Source: Nephromyces sp. MM_2019
Lineage: Eukaryota > Apicomplexa > Aconoidasida > Nephromycida
Direction of reading: 5' to 3'
DNA length: 64,000 nt
NCBI GenBank assembly: GCA_015657535.1
Contig: JADHZB010001968.1
Span: forward strand, 7,386-71,385
This document shows, piece by piece, positions 1 through 12,934 of the stretch. Each line of letters opens with the position of its first letter. The first letter of the stretch is position 1. The translations under genes and the position numbers were made by a program. Under the pieces are notes generated by a model. It worked only from the letters and a program-made list of their open reading frames with translations. It made no database searches and was not told where the DNA came from.

Positions 1-46
<46 letters not shown>

Positions 47-188
47 GTGTGTAGTGGGTGTGTAGTGGGCGTGTGTGTGTAGTGGGTGTGGGTGTGTAGT
101 GGGTGTGTGGATAGTGTGTCTGTATTGTGTGTGTGTGGGTGTTTAGTGGGTGTGTGGATAGTGTGTCTATATTGTGTGTCTGTATTGT

Positions 189-225
<37 letters not shown>

Positions 226-282
226 GTGGGTGTGTGAGTTGTGTGTGTGTGTATGTGAGTAGTATGTGGGTGGGTAGTCTGG
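1..282. repeat. (GT)n-rich microsatellite tract
   Basis: This is an almost uninterrupted GT/TG tract with GTGGGTGT and GTAGTGGG interruptions. It lies in the intron upstream of the first PARN exon in the window. The repeat reaches the window edge, so its true length is unknown. Confidence 0.9.
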
Positions 283-1264
283 ATATAGGTATGAATAATC
301 TGAGTGTATAATGTGTTGTTGTATATGTATATAATAAGTTTGTATGTTTAAATGATAGTGTTTATGTGTGTGTGAAAGATTGTGTGCCTTTATATGATTG
401 AATTTGTGTGCGTGTGTATACATAAATATATATAGATATTTGCATGTGCGTGTAACTGTGTGATTTATGATGATCATAAAATTTTATAACTTCCAAATGA
501 CTTGTTTAATTCTAATGTCCTACACACATTAATTAATTTATATGTTGTGTGTGTGTGTAGGCCTACACATCAAAAATGACAGATTTGTAGGGGTTGAACA
601 ATCTTACCAATCACACTGTGAAGGGGCCCGTAGCTTTCAACCCTTACAGCTTGGAATATGTGCTGCCCGTAGAGATGGTATGCCTAATTATATGATACAC
701 ATACACATACATATATATATATATATAAATTCACTACACACACAATAAACACATTTTCAATACACACACAATGAACACATTTTCAATACATACACAATGC
801 ACACATTTTCAATACACACATAATGTGCATATGTTTCGTGTATATACACAAAATGTGCACATGTTTCGTGTATATAAACACAACGTGCATGTGTCCATTG
901 TATATACACAATGTACACACACACACACAAACATACATACATACACACACATTACGCACTCTGAAAATATTTATAATTTTTATGAACTTTAGATATTTCT
1001 GGCAGAAATTGGGTACTTACACCCGCCAGTATATATATTTACCCAAAAAATGAAAAAGTTTTCCAAGTAAGAAATTTCACACATTTTGTGTGTGTGTGTA
1101 TATAAATTTATCTATCAGTTTCACACTTTGTGTGTATATAAATCTTGTCATCTTAATGTGTAAGTCTTTAGAAGCTTACTAACTGTGTGTGTATGTCTTC
1201 TTATTTTAATGTGTATGTGTATATTTTATTATTTTAATGTGTATGTACATCTATTGATTATACA

Positions 1265-1295
<31 letters not shown>

Positions 1296-4200
1296 CACTA
1301 ATTTTAATGTGTGGATACTCAGGTATCATCTTCTACCCTTACATTTCTAAAACAAAACAACTTCGATTTTAATGAATGGATTTCATCGGGAATTGGTTAC
1401 CTCACACCCAATGTAATATCCTAATTTGTGTGTGTGTAAATTTATCTATTGTGTGTGTGTAAAAATATATATTATACTGTGTGTGTAATCTCATAATTTA
1501 TACTAAACTCTGTAAAATGAAATCTTTTGTGTGTAATGTCATGTATTATACGGTGTGTGTAAAAATTATATTATGTGTATAAAATCATATATTTCAATTG
1601 TATTAAATTATAGAGGTGTGTGTAAAATCACTTATATAAAATGTCTACAACAATACGCTCATCATCTCATGTATAAGAATGACTCTCTAGTGTGTATATA
1701 ACTATTAAACTTTGTGTACATCTAACAACCCTATATCTTATACACACATATCTTGTACACACACACCTTATAAACATACATGCATATTTACACACACCAC
1801 CCAATAATAAAAAATATGTGTGTGTAATTTCAAATTTTTATTAGGAAGAAGAAGAGAGGAAGCGGTCCATATATAGCCGTTTAGAGTTAGCCCAAAGGGA
1901 GTTACAAAATTCAAATGAGGGCGAACAAGGTAATCCATTTTCCCCCTCTAAATTTGGGGGAAGTTATATATATATGTGTGTGTAAATATATATAAATGTG
2001 TGTAAGGGTGTGTGGGTGTGTAAATATATACAAGTGTGTGTGTGAGTGTGTATAAATAGATATAAACGTGTATGTGTGTGTATATGCATGAATATATATA
2101 AACGTATGTGTGTGTGTATAAGTCTATATAAACGTGTGTGCGTGTATAGATAAATCTATATAAACGTGTGTGCGTGTATAGATAAATCTATATAAGCGTT
2201 TGTGTATATAAAGATAAATCTATATAAATGTGTGTGTATGTGTACATCTATATAAAATGTATGTATGTATAAATCTAAACTATGATATGTGTGTACTTCT
2301 CCACTCTTCCCCTAAAATTAGTAACGAAACCTACCTATATGGCTAAAGAATTGTTTAACCACATTAGCCCTGAAGATACTGAATTTCTTAGAGAGATAAA
2401 ATGTGTAATAAATGAATGGTTGAATGGTTGCACACCTTCTATGGAAATGTGTGTAGAAAATGGTTTCCAAAGATTATTAATACACGCTACGATTTCATTG
2501 GAATATAAGGGTATATACAGTACAACCATTAAGAAAGAAAATCAACGTTTTATTTCTCTTTTCAAGTAAGCGTTTTATTATAAATTTCATACTCACACTC
2601 ACTCATTTTATATAGGGGGTTACTCTACCCACCCACACTATACCAATACACACTAGACTACACACATACAGAAGCTCACATACATATACACACACACTTA
2701 CAACACACACACACACACAAATGGAAGCTAACACACACAGACACACCTATACACACCTACACACACACACACACATCAGATCTCATCAACAATTGATTGA
2801 ACAACATATTAAAGGGTTAGAAGATGAATTGGTTGAATTAGATGAATGTGTAGGCGTTAGAAAAGTGTTGGAAGAAATTTCAAAATCAGGGAAGATTTTG
2901 ATAGGCCATAACTGTTTCTATGATTTCTTACATTTCTATCAAATTATTAATGGGTATTAAAAAAATGTGTGTGTGTGTATTTGTGTGAAGGGTGGTGGAG
3001 AGTTGTGTGTATGTAGGGGATGAGATTTTAGGAAGGTATGTGGAATGGGTATTATCAGAGTGTGTTTAATGGGTGTAGAGTTATGTATAAATAGTATGTG
3101 TGCGTAATAAGAGTGTGTGTAGGTATATATGGAGTATAATTGAGATACTTATGTGTGTGTATGTGTATATATGTGTGTGTATGTGTGTTTATTCCTCATC
3201 AACACATTGTATTGTTACCCATTTAATATATTCTAGAAATTCTTAATAAATTCTATATACACACAGTTCATTACCCCCTCAATTATCTAACTTCAAAGAA
3301 AATTGGTTAAAACATTTCCCTATAAATTTTGATACTAAATTTATATCTGAAACACACGAATTGTTATCCCCCTTACAGCCACCTTCTACACTCAAAGGTT
3401 ACACACACATATAACCCCTACATTCACGTTTGTTGTGTGTGTTTATAATCACACATAAACTATACTTTAGGCAATATAACACTTATTTAGACACACACAC
3501 ACAATCCAAATAACAGTACATATATACACACACTAATAAGATTGTTCTCTTAAATCTACACACTCTACACACATTTCTTTGACTAGGTCTGTGTGACTAC
3601 TTATTTCATTCTGAGGCTGCATCAAAGGGTATATCTTTCAAAATAGATTGTATAGAAGGCACACATTGGAAGTAAGTGTGTGTAAATATCAATTATATCC
3701 ACTGATTCTTATATTGAAACTATGCACACACATACCTTATATTGAAGCTTTTGATGAGTTTGATAATGAGATTTTACACACACACATTACACACAGTGAT
3801 GGTTTTTCTTCTAACGAAACTATATACACACTCAAAAATATCAATTTCTGGTGTGTGTAAATTAAAACTTACATTATTAGGGACCCAAGAGTGTGTACAG
3901 ATGGTAGTCATGAGGCAGGATTCGATAGTATGTTAACAAGCATTGTTTTTATATTACAATGTACATACATTATGAAATCAAAGAATTTAAATTGGGAGAA
4001 ATTTGAAATTTGGTACACACACACTTCAAATTACATACACACACACTTGTTTTTATCATACAATTATTTATTCATACATAATTTATTTTTATTACACAAT
4101 GATTTATCCTCACACAATTTATTTTTATTTAACAACCATTTATTCTCACACAATTTATTTTTATTAAACAATTATTTATACATACCCACACATTTATCCA

Positions 4201-5424
4201 CGTACATACACACATACACATTTATTTTTCTCCTTTATATATTCAAAATTTCAGTACTAAACCATCTACACTCTCTATCATTGATTTGTTACCCTTAATG
4301 GTTAATCGAATAAGGTAATTATTTCATTACAAATTTTTACTTACCTTATTTAATACGATTTTACACACTCAATTCATGAGTATACATCTAGTGCTACATA
4401 AGCTATATTTCACACATTTAATTTTACACATATGCAATTTTATACTTTAACAATCTTTATACATATTTACACACTTTAGCACATTTTACACATTTTAATA
4501 CACTTTACTCACCTTAACACATCCTTACACATTTTTACACACTTTACAATCCCTTACACATTTTTTACACACTCCAACACACCTTGCATACATTGAGTTT
4601 ATTATTAATTATTTTAGACTCGTCAAAACTCAACCAAATGTTATATATTTGGCCGGTAATGAAGAGGTAGATATGAGTCGACATTTTTATATAACAGGGC
4701 TAACTCCAAATTTTACAAAATCAGATATTCTAGAGGTTTTCCTCATATTTACATACACACACAAATTCACATACACACACACACATAAACACGCATACAC
4801 ACATACATACACATTCACATATACACACACACACACACAAAATACACACATATATATTTATATATATATATGCTCATCTTATCCCAACCTTCACCCTATG
4901 TTATAACATTTCTCTCGATTACATATATATTTATATATACACCGTCACAAGCTAACAAGCCTACTTATACATCTACTTACACACAATCACATCTATTAAT
5001 ATATATTTTTTTAAAAATATATTTACACACAGCTCATTTCCCCTGTGTGGGTTAATATTATACCTGAAGATGAACACTCATGTTGGCTAATTGTCAAACA
5101 TGATGAGGATGTAAATTTATTACAAAATTTATACAAAAATTCAAACACTTTTCCTTACAAGTAAGTAATGATTATTACACACTCAAATCCACTTAATCAA
5201 ATTATTTAATCTACACACATACATATACCAATACTTTATATACACACATACACAACATATACAAAATAATGCAGCCATTCAAACAACACACACACACTCC
5301 TATATATATATCTAAACAATAAACAAATACAAACAACTTACATCCACATCTATGAATTCCTAGGTTATACACCTTTCAAGAATATCAAGAAATTCAAAAT
5401 TCGGCTAACCCAAATCAACATTAG
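1..5424 (+). CDS. PARN: PARN-like poly(A)-specific 3' exoribonuclease (5' partial)
   Basis: This is a CAF1/PARN-family (DEDDh) deadenylase that would shorten mRNA poly(A) tails. Coding exons join in phase: 561-677, 993-1066, 1323-1412, 1845-1929, 2322-2565, 2780-2953, 3267-3397, 3587-3671, about 3788-3851, then exons near 3880-4012, 4256-4311, 4618-4735, 5033-5159 and 5365-5424, ending in TAG. Recognisable PARN blocks, in order, are GLHIKNDRF, NWVLTPASIYIYP, SSTLTFLKQNNFDFNEW, GKILIGHNCFYDFLHFYQ, SHEAGFDSMLTS and a C-terminal RRM-like part (RHFYITGLTP...). The second catalytic Asp lies in HNCFYDF and the His and last Asp in HEAGFD. The exon with the first Asp-Glu pair is missing and should lie left of the window; bases 1-560 are then intron. 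Introns are packed with GT and AC repeats. Family assignment is firm; the boundaries of the exons between 3680 and 4740 are the least certain. Confidence 0.85.
1269..1296. repeat. (AT)n microsatellite in PARN intron
   Basis: A pure run of AT dinucleotides lies just upstream of the exon beginning at 1323, inside a GT-rich PARN intron. Confidence 0.8.
2123..2250. repeat. 32-bp minisatellite in PARN intron
   Basis: The core TCTATATAAACG/TCTATATAAGCG recurs at 2123, 2155, 2187 and 2219, an exact 32-base period, each followed by TGTGTG(C)GTGTATAGATAAA-type sequence. Looser copies extend to about 2030 on the left. It lies wholly within the intron 1930-2321. Confidence 0.85.
4040..4185. repeat. 36-bp tandem repeat in PARN intron
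   Basis: The core AATTTATTTTTATT recurs at 4080, 4116 and 4152, an exact 36-base period. The frame entering from the upstream exon stays open across the array and would encode a 12-residue hydrophobic/Asn repeat. The better model splices it out (donor at about 4013, acceptor at about 4255), because joining the flanking exons restores PARN similarity. Confidence 0.75.
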
Positions 5425-5827
5425 ATATAATTCATATAATATATACACACAGCTTACATTAATAAGGAACATACACACATATATCGTATCACATATTTTC
5501 AATATTTTTTCTGTGAAAACTTAACAACTTTTAATAGGTTTATTTGATAAAGATATATACCCCAAATAAAACAGTTTGAGAGTATATGAGACACACATCA
5601 TTCAGGATATTGTGTGATATACATCATTTAAGATGTGTGTGTGTATAAATGGTATGATTTCTAATACCCAAAATTTTTCTATGTGTAAAACTCACAACCG
5701 ACACAACCTCCAAACCTCCCCTACTCTATTACCAAACGCCCACAACCTATATAACCCATATCTCCCGCTCTATACATACAGTTTACAATAGAGACCAATG
5801 AACTCGCTATGTATGTGTGTATATGAT

Positions 5828-5957
5828 AACTAAGGATTGTAATTAACAGAAGGGATAGTTACATTTTTTTCTACTACTCACTGTGTGTGTGTTTATATTT
5901 GTTTAATGAGAACTAAGGATTGTAATCAATAGAAGGGATAGCTACTTTCTTCTCTAC
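5828..5957 (-). repeat. Direct duplication of the 3' end of the minus-strand alveolin gene
   Basis: The block beginning AACTAAGGATTGTAAT at 5828 recurs at 5911 (offset 83 bases), with about 46 bases similar. On the minus strand both copies read as the same protein tail: [18 protein letters not shown] in the gene proper and VEKNVTIPSVNYNP-stop in the downstream copy. The downstream copy has no clean in-phase acceptor that I could find, so it looks like a duplicated tail now in the 3' UTR rather than an alternative exon. Confidence 0.8.
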
Positions 5958-6454
5958 TTTGTGTGTTTTAAGGATAGGTATAACATGCTCTATAATCATA
6001 GGCGTGTATATTTCAATAATTTTTTCTTTTTCAACATATTGAGGTACATCAATTATTTTTTCAACATATTGTATATCTGGTACTTCAACTATCTTATCTT
6101 CATAAATAGGCTTAATTACATTTCTTATTTTTTCTTCAATAACAATTTTGGGTATGTGTTTGACTCTCTGTTCAGTTACATATTGAGGGACTTCTACTAC
6201 TTTTTCAACATATCGTACCTGTGGTACTTCAATAACTTCTTCCTCTACTTCTTCCTTAAGTATTTCTATAAATTGTTCCTGTGTGTACAAACAGTGTGTA
6301 AAGGGTAAGGACCGTATATCCACAGATACACACACACATATGGACTTGTAAACTATTGACACACATGTTTTCAATACATATTCAAAATTACCTACGAGCG
6401 CATTTCATATTTGTAGCTGCCATAACTCAATTACACAAACATGTGAACACTCTA

Positions 6455-6488
<34 letters not shown>

Positions 6489-7021
6489 GCTTTATTATAT
6501 ATTTGCACCCATATTCACATATAAAGTGTGTGTTTATTATTATATATATATAAATATATATGTAATTATATATATATTAATATATATGTAATTATATATA
6601 TATTAATACATTTACACACACACAAACGCATACACACACACACAAACGCACTCACACACACAAAAGCGCACACACAAAAATTAAACATACACGCACAAAC
6701 ACAAACACAAACGCACACACAAATACCAACACACATGCACATACACACCTTTCTAAGGGGTTCAAATATTTTTGCATCCTTGGGTATTGAAGATGATGAA
6801 ATTGGTCTACTTAAGTTTTCAAAATTTGTTGAAGATCGAAAACTATTTCGATGATTAAGCTGTTGACAGGGTGATCTGAGTGCTGAACACAATGATTTTT
6901 TATTATTAGAATTTTTCTCCATCTTTTGCATGTGTAATTCAAATAGAAATGAGTTCAAATTAAGAAAATTGGAAAAAGATAAAAATTTGTATAGATCAAT
7001 CTCTGTACATGGTGTATACAA
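5913..7021 (-). CDS. Alveolin-type inner membrane complex protein
   Basis: Alveolins form the subpellicular filament network under the alveoli. Two exons are supported: 7021-6749 (Ser/Asn-rich N-terminus, donor AAG|GTGTGT) and 6278-5913 (acceptor TACACACAG), phase 0. The second exon encodes the alveolin core, short alternating Val/Ile/Pro/Lys/Glu blocks such as [20 protein letters not shown] and [20 protein letters not shown]. The product is about 212 residues, with no signal peptide or membrane segment. The start is uncertain: ATGs at 6931 and 6922 are in the same frame and may be better, because the sequence before them is hydrophobic and not alveolin-like. The intron carries AC/GT tracts and a 26-bp AT-rich repeat. 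The gene is head to head with a second alveolin. Confidence 0.8.
6541..6610. repeat. 26-bp AT-rich tandem repeat in alveolin intron
   Basis: TGTAATTATATATATATTAATATA occurs at 6561 and again at 6587 (26-base period), with a partial copy before it. It lies in the intron of the minus-strand alveolin, next to a long CACACA tract at 6610-6748. Confidence 0.7.
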
Positions 7022-8011
7022 ATTTAAAATTTATGATTTACAAACGTTTCTCTTGTTATATATATATATATATAGATATTTATTTATACTGTTTCACCTT
7101 GACATTTTTAGGATATATGTATATATTTATAAAATAAATACCAGTATTTATTTTTGAGCGTGTATACATATTTTACACTTTGAAATTTATTCAATTAAAA
7201 AATATAGTGGTTTCTATATGTTTTTTAGTAATGTTTTTTTTCTAGCTAGAAATTATTTTATTATTATTTTCTAGGCAGAGTATATATGTATGTGTGAGTG
7301 TGTATATGTTTGTGGTGTAAGATCATATGTATAGGTATGAGAAAGCTTATTAAGTTGAAGTGAATGTAAAAGTCTTGTGGGTACGAAAAGATTTATTGGG
7401 ACTCTTAGTGGTAGTGTGTATATTTGAATGTGCAACATAGTAGAGTGTGTGTATCAAAAATTACTATCAAAATTCTATAAATCCACTAAGAATTCCAATT
7501 TGAGTTTTAATTTTAATCTGAAAATCTCTTTAACTCTCTAAATTTTTTATTATAAATAAAATCAAGTCAAAAAGTCTTTGAAATTATACATTTATATAAA
7601 CAAATATACAAAATTGAGTTTTATATTTACAATCGAAAATATTCAATCCACATTAAGGTAGATAGGTTTATATATTTACAACATGCATATGTAAACAAAG
7701 TTGTTTAGTAATCAAATTTCTAGCTAATTTTATCTTGAACAGTACACTTATATACAATTTTGAATCAATATTAACTTTTGACAGCTCTCACATATGAAAA
7801 TAATCATATTTAGAACATGATACAAGCCAAAATATTACAAATAACAAAAATTCAATTGAAACACGCTGAAATCTTTTACACATAATCATAAATCAATATA
7901 TATTATACATGTATATATTTATACACCTATACAACACATATATAATTGAATAAGTATATATATATTTATAATTCAAATACACACACAATACCACACACAT
8001 GCTTTTATAAA
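7022..8011. promoter_or_regulatory. Shared upstream region of two divergent alveolin genes
   Basis: About 1 kb separates the starts of the two divergent alveolins. It is very AT-rich, has TA-rich runs near 7060 and 7950, and no coding signal on either strand. By position it must hold both promoters. I could not identify specific transcription-factor sites. Confidence 0.5.
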
Positions 8012-10322
8012 ATGAGTTCAAAACGATCATTTAGTACACCACTTAGGCAGCCATTAAGTGCTTGTTGCTCAGATTGTTGCCAAGACGAAGGTGAAAGCGC
8101 CTCAGCAAGTTATTTTACACATTTTGACAATACAACTAAATTTGCAGATCACTCTAGGGCACGTGAGCTCTCTAGCAATGTAGATAGGCAATGGGTTAGT
8201 AAAAGTGTGTGTGTGTGTGTTTAAAGGAGTACTTTTTTTGTGCTTATATATAAATATGGAGTCTTTCAGAATATGCTTAAATGTAGTCTGTTGAGATTTG
8301 TGTATGTGTACAAATTTCAACAGATAAACTAATTTTTAATTTGTGTTCATTAGGCTTACTAATCTATAGAATATAACATGTGTTTAAGTAACAACTGAGA
8401 ATCTACTTTTGTATATGATAATGCTGAGATAAAAAATATATATATCACATCCTATATATATATATAAATATTATTCAAATAAATATATATATTCAATTTT
8501 AGTGCACATATCTATGTACATATGCACACTTCACGTTATATTTAAATACACAAAAATATTTTAATATAAGCGTGCAAGCTTACGCACGACTTAAAACACT
8601 ATATATATATATGAAATTTTAAACAACATACACACACACAAATATTGACAAAAGCACCTTGTAAATTGTGTATGTATTATTTTATCAATTGCTTAGGTAT
8701 CCGTTACAGCCTATCAACCTATTGACCTGGTTACAAAAACAATTGAAGTCCCCATTGTTAAAAAAATTCAAAAAAGAGTCCCAAAAATTCAAATCGAGGA
8801 GAAAATTATCCATGTTCCCAAAGTAATTCCACAATATGTTGAAAAGGTGTGTATATGTGTATGTATGTATGTGAGCTTGTGTGTATTTGTGCATTTGCAT
8901 TTGTGTGTGTGTATTTATTTGCATTTAAGTGTGAGCTTATATGTGTGTGTGGTAGGTGTTGTGTATATTTACAAATTTTGGCGTTGTGTGTATTTACATG
9001 TAGTGGTATTTAGATGCAATTTTTGTAGATTGAAAAGCCCATTTAAAATTTTTCAACTAGAAATTTTTTTAAAAACAGTTGTTTTTGACATAAAATTTTG
9101 TGTTTGTATACTATTTTTATTAGATTGTAGAAGTACCCCAAGTAAAAATTGTTGAGAAAATCGTTGAAATACCACAAGTACATTACAACACACAATATAT
9201 AAAGAAAGTTGAAATTCAAGAGAAAATTATATATAACCCAAAACCGGTTGAAAAAATTGTTGAAAAGAAAGTCGAAATTCCTATAGTTCAAGAAGTTGTA
9301 CGTTACAAAGAAATCATTGTGCCTGAAGAAATCATCAAGTAAATCCACAAGATCCATACAGGCGCTTATATATAGCCACAAATAACGAGATGTTTACACA
9401 CGCACAATGATCTATATACACAAAAATTATGCATACACACAATTATATGCAAACAAAAGCAATTAATTACTTTTGTACACAAACTATGAATTTTTCACAC
9501 AAATAACACACACTCAGAAATGTATGCTTTATACACTTATATTATCGATATAAAATATATATGATTTAGTAGTATATTAGGATCTATATTTCCATATAGA
9601 ATATACATTTAAGCAAACAAATATATAAACACCAAAACATGCACACCCAAACATGCCCATCCAAATATGCATAAATAAACACATATCAAAATAAAACACA
9701 TTTCTACTATATACACCCAATAGATATATACCTGAAAACACAGAAGACGTGCCATGGGATGAAATATATGCAAATTATTTAAATCAGCAAATAGACAACA
9801 AGTCTGAAAATAAAAAAAATAATCAATTTATCAATTTCAATGAAAATCAACACCAAAATTATCTAAATTTAGACAACTTTAATAACAATTTCAATAACCA
9901 ACACTTTACACACACAAATCAAATGAGTGATTCATCTAAACCTATTAACATACCAAGATACGTTCCATTAAGGAATAGAGGTATATATATATCTACTACA
10001 TACACATAATTTTACATTTTTACTTTTATATTACATATATATATATATAAGTTAATATGCACACCTTACTAAGTTAATTCATGCTAACACATATATAATG
10101 TCCATACACACACACATATATATATATAATTTTATGCTCACAATCATCACTATATATACCTAAATATATACAATTTTATAAACATATACATTTATATTAT
10201 AATATTTAACACACATATCAGTTAACTCAAGGAAGAATCCATATTTTTGCAATACGAATATCGTTGAAGATATCAAGAGTTGTTGCGACTCATTCTGTTG
10301 TAATCAACAGTATAGTTCATAA
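8012..10322 (+). CDS. Alveolin with cysteine clusters at both ends
   Basis: Five exons agree in phase: 8012-8194, 8697-8846, 9124-9338, 9724-9980 and 10222-10322 (TAA). The product is about 301 residues. The N-terminus carries CCSDCC, followed by the alveolin repeat (TIEVPIVKKIQKRVPKIQ, IVEVPQVKIVEKIVEIPQVH, KVEIPIVQEVVRYKE), an Asn/Gln-rich linker (NLDNFNNNFNNQ) and a C-terminus with CCDSFCC. Paired cysteines at the ends of alveolins are known palmitoylation or disulphide sites that anchor the network to the inner membrane complex; here that role is inferred. The start at 8012 is chosen because an upstream in-frame ATG (7946) lies in low-complexity AT/CA sequence. The intron after 8846 begins directly with a GTGTGTATATGTG run. 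Confidence 0.88.
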
Positions 10323-11555
10323 ATCTATCAATACTGAGTGAGAGTGTATAAATTTACACACACTCATTTAGCCATATCTTTGACATACTTTACAAACTTC
10401 CTGACAAACAAGTTTTACTGTTATAAAGTTTTTTAAAATATAGATATTCACACACACACTTTTAAGTACGTGTACCCATAATTTTTTCACATACACGCAT
10501 ATCCTTAAACACAGACAAACATTTTTAAACACACATTCATATTTTTAATAACACATACACATATTTTTTATACATTGATATTTAATTTTATTCACCGATC
10601 AATTTTTAAATGCGTACACAATTAAACTTATTTGATACAGACTCATATACATATGCTGATTACATAAATATAAGCAAGTACAATTTTTACCCACACACAT
10701 TCACACACTTTATACACACATGTTTTAAATATGTATACACTATAATTTACTAATATTGTTTGTCAAAATATTTCAATTTTGTAAACACAAAACCTAAATT
10801 CTTTGAAATAATAAATTTTCGATCCCAATTCATATACATATATAGTACTTGTTTATATATAAATACAAACTCTTTACACATAATATATATGCACAGATAG
10901 TATGCCTAAGTACTTAAGATGCTTACATATTATACAAACACAAAGAATTAATTGATATACACACACACACGCTATTTACACACACTTATACGTAATGTTT
11001 AGACTTAACAATTATACACAAATATATACAATATCTACACACAAACAAAAATATTATTTACCCACACACATTCAATACACGAACACACAATATCTACATA
11101 TTCATAAAATATAAATATTAAAAAAGTATCTTTATCACAACATGTATTCAAGAAGTGGTGTGTACCTAAATATACATATTTATGATTAAGAGAGGATATA
11201 TTTAATGAGGAAGTTGTTTTGTGCATGCAAGTGTAAATATCTAACCTAATTCGTTTAGGGTAAATCAAGACTTAAAAATACTTGTAACACCATGAACAAA
11301 TATAGTGTGTTTGTACAATTAAATTAAACAAATATACCTAAATTTCCAAATCACAAAAGTCTTCTTACATTTTCGAAAAATTTGAACTGAAACATAAGTT
11401 TTTGTGCATAATATTTGTTCATATAAATAACTTTTAAAATTTTTTTTAACCAATTTTACCAACTAATTTATATCTAAACTTCACCCTTACAATTATTAAT
11501 TAAAATAATGTTTTTAATATAATTATTGATTAAATTTATAACAAATTAAGAGAAA
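10323..11555. other. Intergenic, AT-rich with AC repeats
   Basis: Many ACACAC and ATATAT runs are present. Short open frames on both strands have low-complexity composition and no recognisable family. I see no gene here. Confidence 0.6.
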
Positions 11556-12934
11556 ATGAAACGATTTCAAATTATTGCGAATGACTTCAAAGACACTCGA
11601 GGTATATTATATTTCAGACATGCATTAATATACACATACACAAATTAAAAAAACGCACTTAAATCTACACACCTACCCAAATCAATAAACATGCTCAAAT
11701 CGATACACACACGTTAATCGATAAACAAGATTAAATTGAGCTGTTCCGAGTTGATACATACACACACTAATTCTCATGAAAACACGAACTTACATACACT
11801 TCCCTAATCACACGCACAAATAGCTACATAAACACAAATCAACACATACAAATCTATTACATACACACAGATATTCATACAAACATTAATCTGATCATAC
11901 ACACTAATCTACACACTCCTGCAAATCAACATACACAAAAATTTTTCAGCTTGGAAGGCCACGGATAATTCTACAAATTCAAATTATAAAAATGGACTGG
12001 ATAAGTTGGACGAGTATTCAAAAATGTTAATTAGAGAAGGACGTCAAGAGGCACCTAAAATTGGTAAAGTTTGTGAGTGTGTGGCTTAGGTGTATTTATA
12101 TTTGTGTATGTGTGGGTATTATGAATATGAATGTGTGTGGGCGCTTGTGCACCTATATTTGAATGTGTATGGATATGTGTATATTTGAATATATGTGGGT
12201 GTGAATATATTTTTGTGGCTATATTAAGTATATCAAAAAAGACCCAAATATGGTAAAATTTGGGATCTCTGTGTGTGTAGGTGGAGTGTGTGTGCACTGT
12301 ATCTCTAAGGTTTATATGCGTTGATGAGAATTAGTCTAAATAAATGTTGGCACACATTTAATTACAATTGTGTACACGCATGTGTGTGCTTATATATCTA
12401 TAATTAGATTTATGTTCAAGTGTGTATGTAAACAGATATATCCTTATATAGCTGCACGTGTGTATTAAGGTTCAATGTTAAAATTATATTTGAAAATAAT
12501 TAATTGAATTAAGAACTTACTTCAATATATATTAATTATAATCTATAGCCATCTAATGGTCATATTTATTTGAGACATGTGAACTGTATGCGTTTGTGTA
12601 TTTATATTGAAGCAATCATGTGTTGAAAGGTCTATGTGTTTTGGAGTGTGTGTGTGTGGTTTTTTTTATTGTGCGCGTATTGTCGAGTGTGACTTGTTGT
12701 GTGTACACTATCAAAATGTGAGATTAAAGGACGAGCCCACCAAGTTCTCTAAAATTTCTAGTTGTGTTGTATTGTATGTTAGGTGGTTGTCCATTTCTTA
12801 ATAAGCTACAAGAAGATGAAAAATTACGAATTTATGAAATTACAAAAGACCCTAGAAAACGGCCGTCTTTTATTGAGTGGCACAGCAAATTAATAAACAA
12901 CAATAATAATAACAATAACACTAAAAATATTTAA
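11556..12934 (+). CDS. Small GGCP-motif protein, copy 1 (unknown function)
   Basis: Three exons agree in phase: 11556-11601, 11950-12063 and 12783-12934 (TAA), giving about 103 residues. The recognisable core is REGRQEAPKIGGCPFLNKLQ, followed by DEKLRIYEITKDPRKRPSFI and EWHSKL; the C-terminus is an Asn run. No signal peptide or membrane segment is visible. The gene 1.5 kb downstream encodes a clear paralogue with the same core and an intron at the same place (phase 1, within the first Gly of GGCP), which strongly supports both models. I do not recognise the family. The first intron is AC-rich and the second GT-rich. The short first exon is the least certain part. Confidence 0.72.

Noticed and set aside
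1..282. Telomere or subtelomeric repeat
   Set aside because: The tract is GT dinucleotide with irregular GTGGGTGT interruptions, not a regular telomeric unit such as TTTAGGG, and it continues the intron style of the PARN gene.
757..992. Open frames on both strands rich in THTH, YIHT and VCVCV residues
   Set aside because: They are translations of AC/GT microsatellites inside a PARN intron; such repeats are open in several frames by nature.
2335..2529. 64-codon minus-strand frame
   Set aside because: It is the antisense shadow of a PARN exon that is supported by similarity and phase.
5961..6308. 115-codon plus-strand frame rich in Asn, Tyr and Phe
   Set aside because: It is the reverse of the alveolin core exon; the repeat keeps both strands open.
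9043..9381. 112-codon minus-strand frame
   Set aside because: Antisense of the third alveolin exon.
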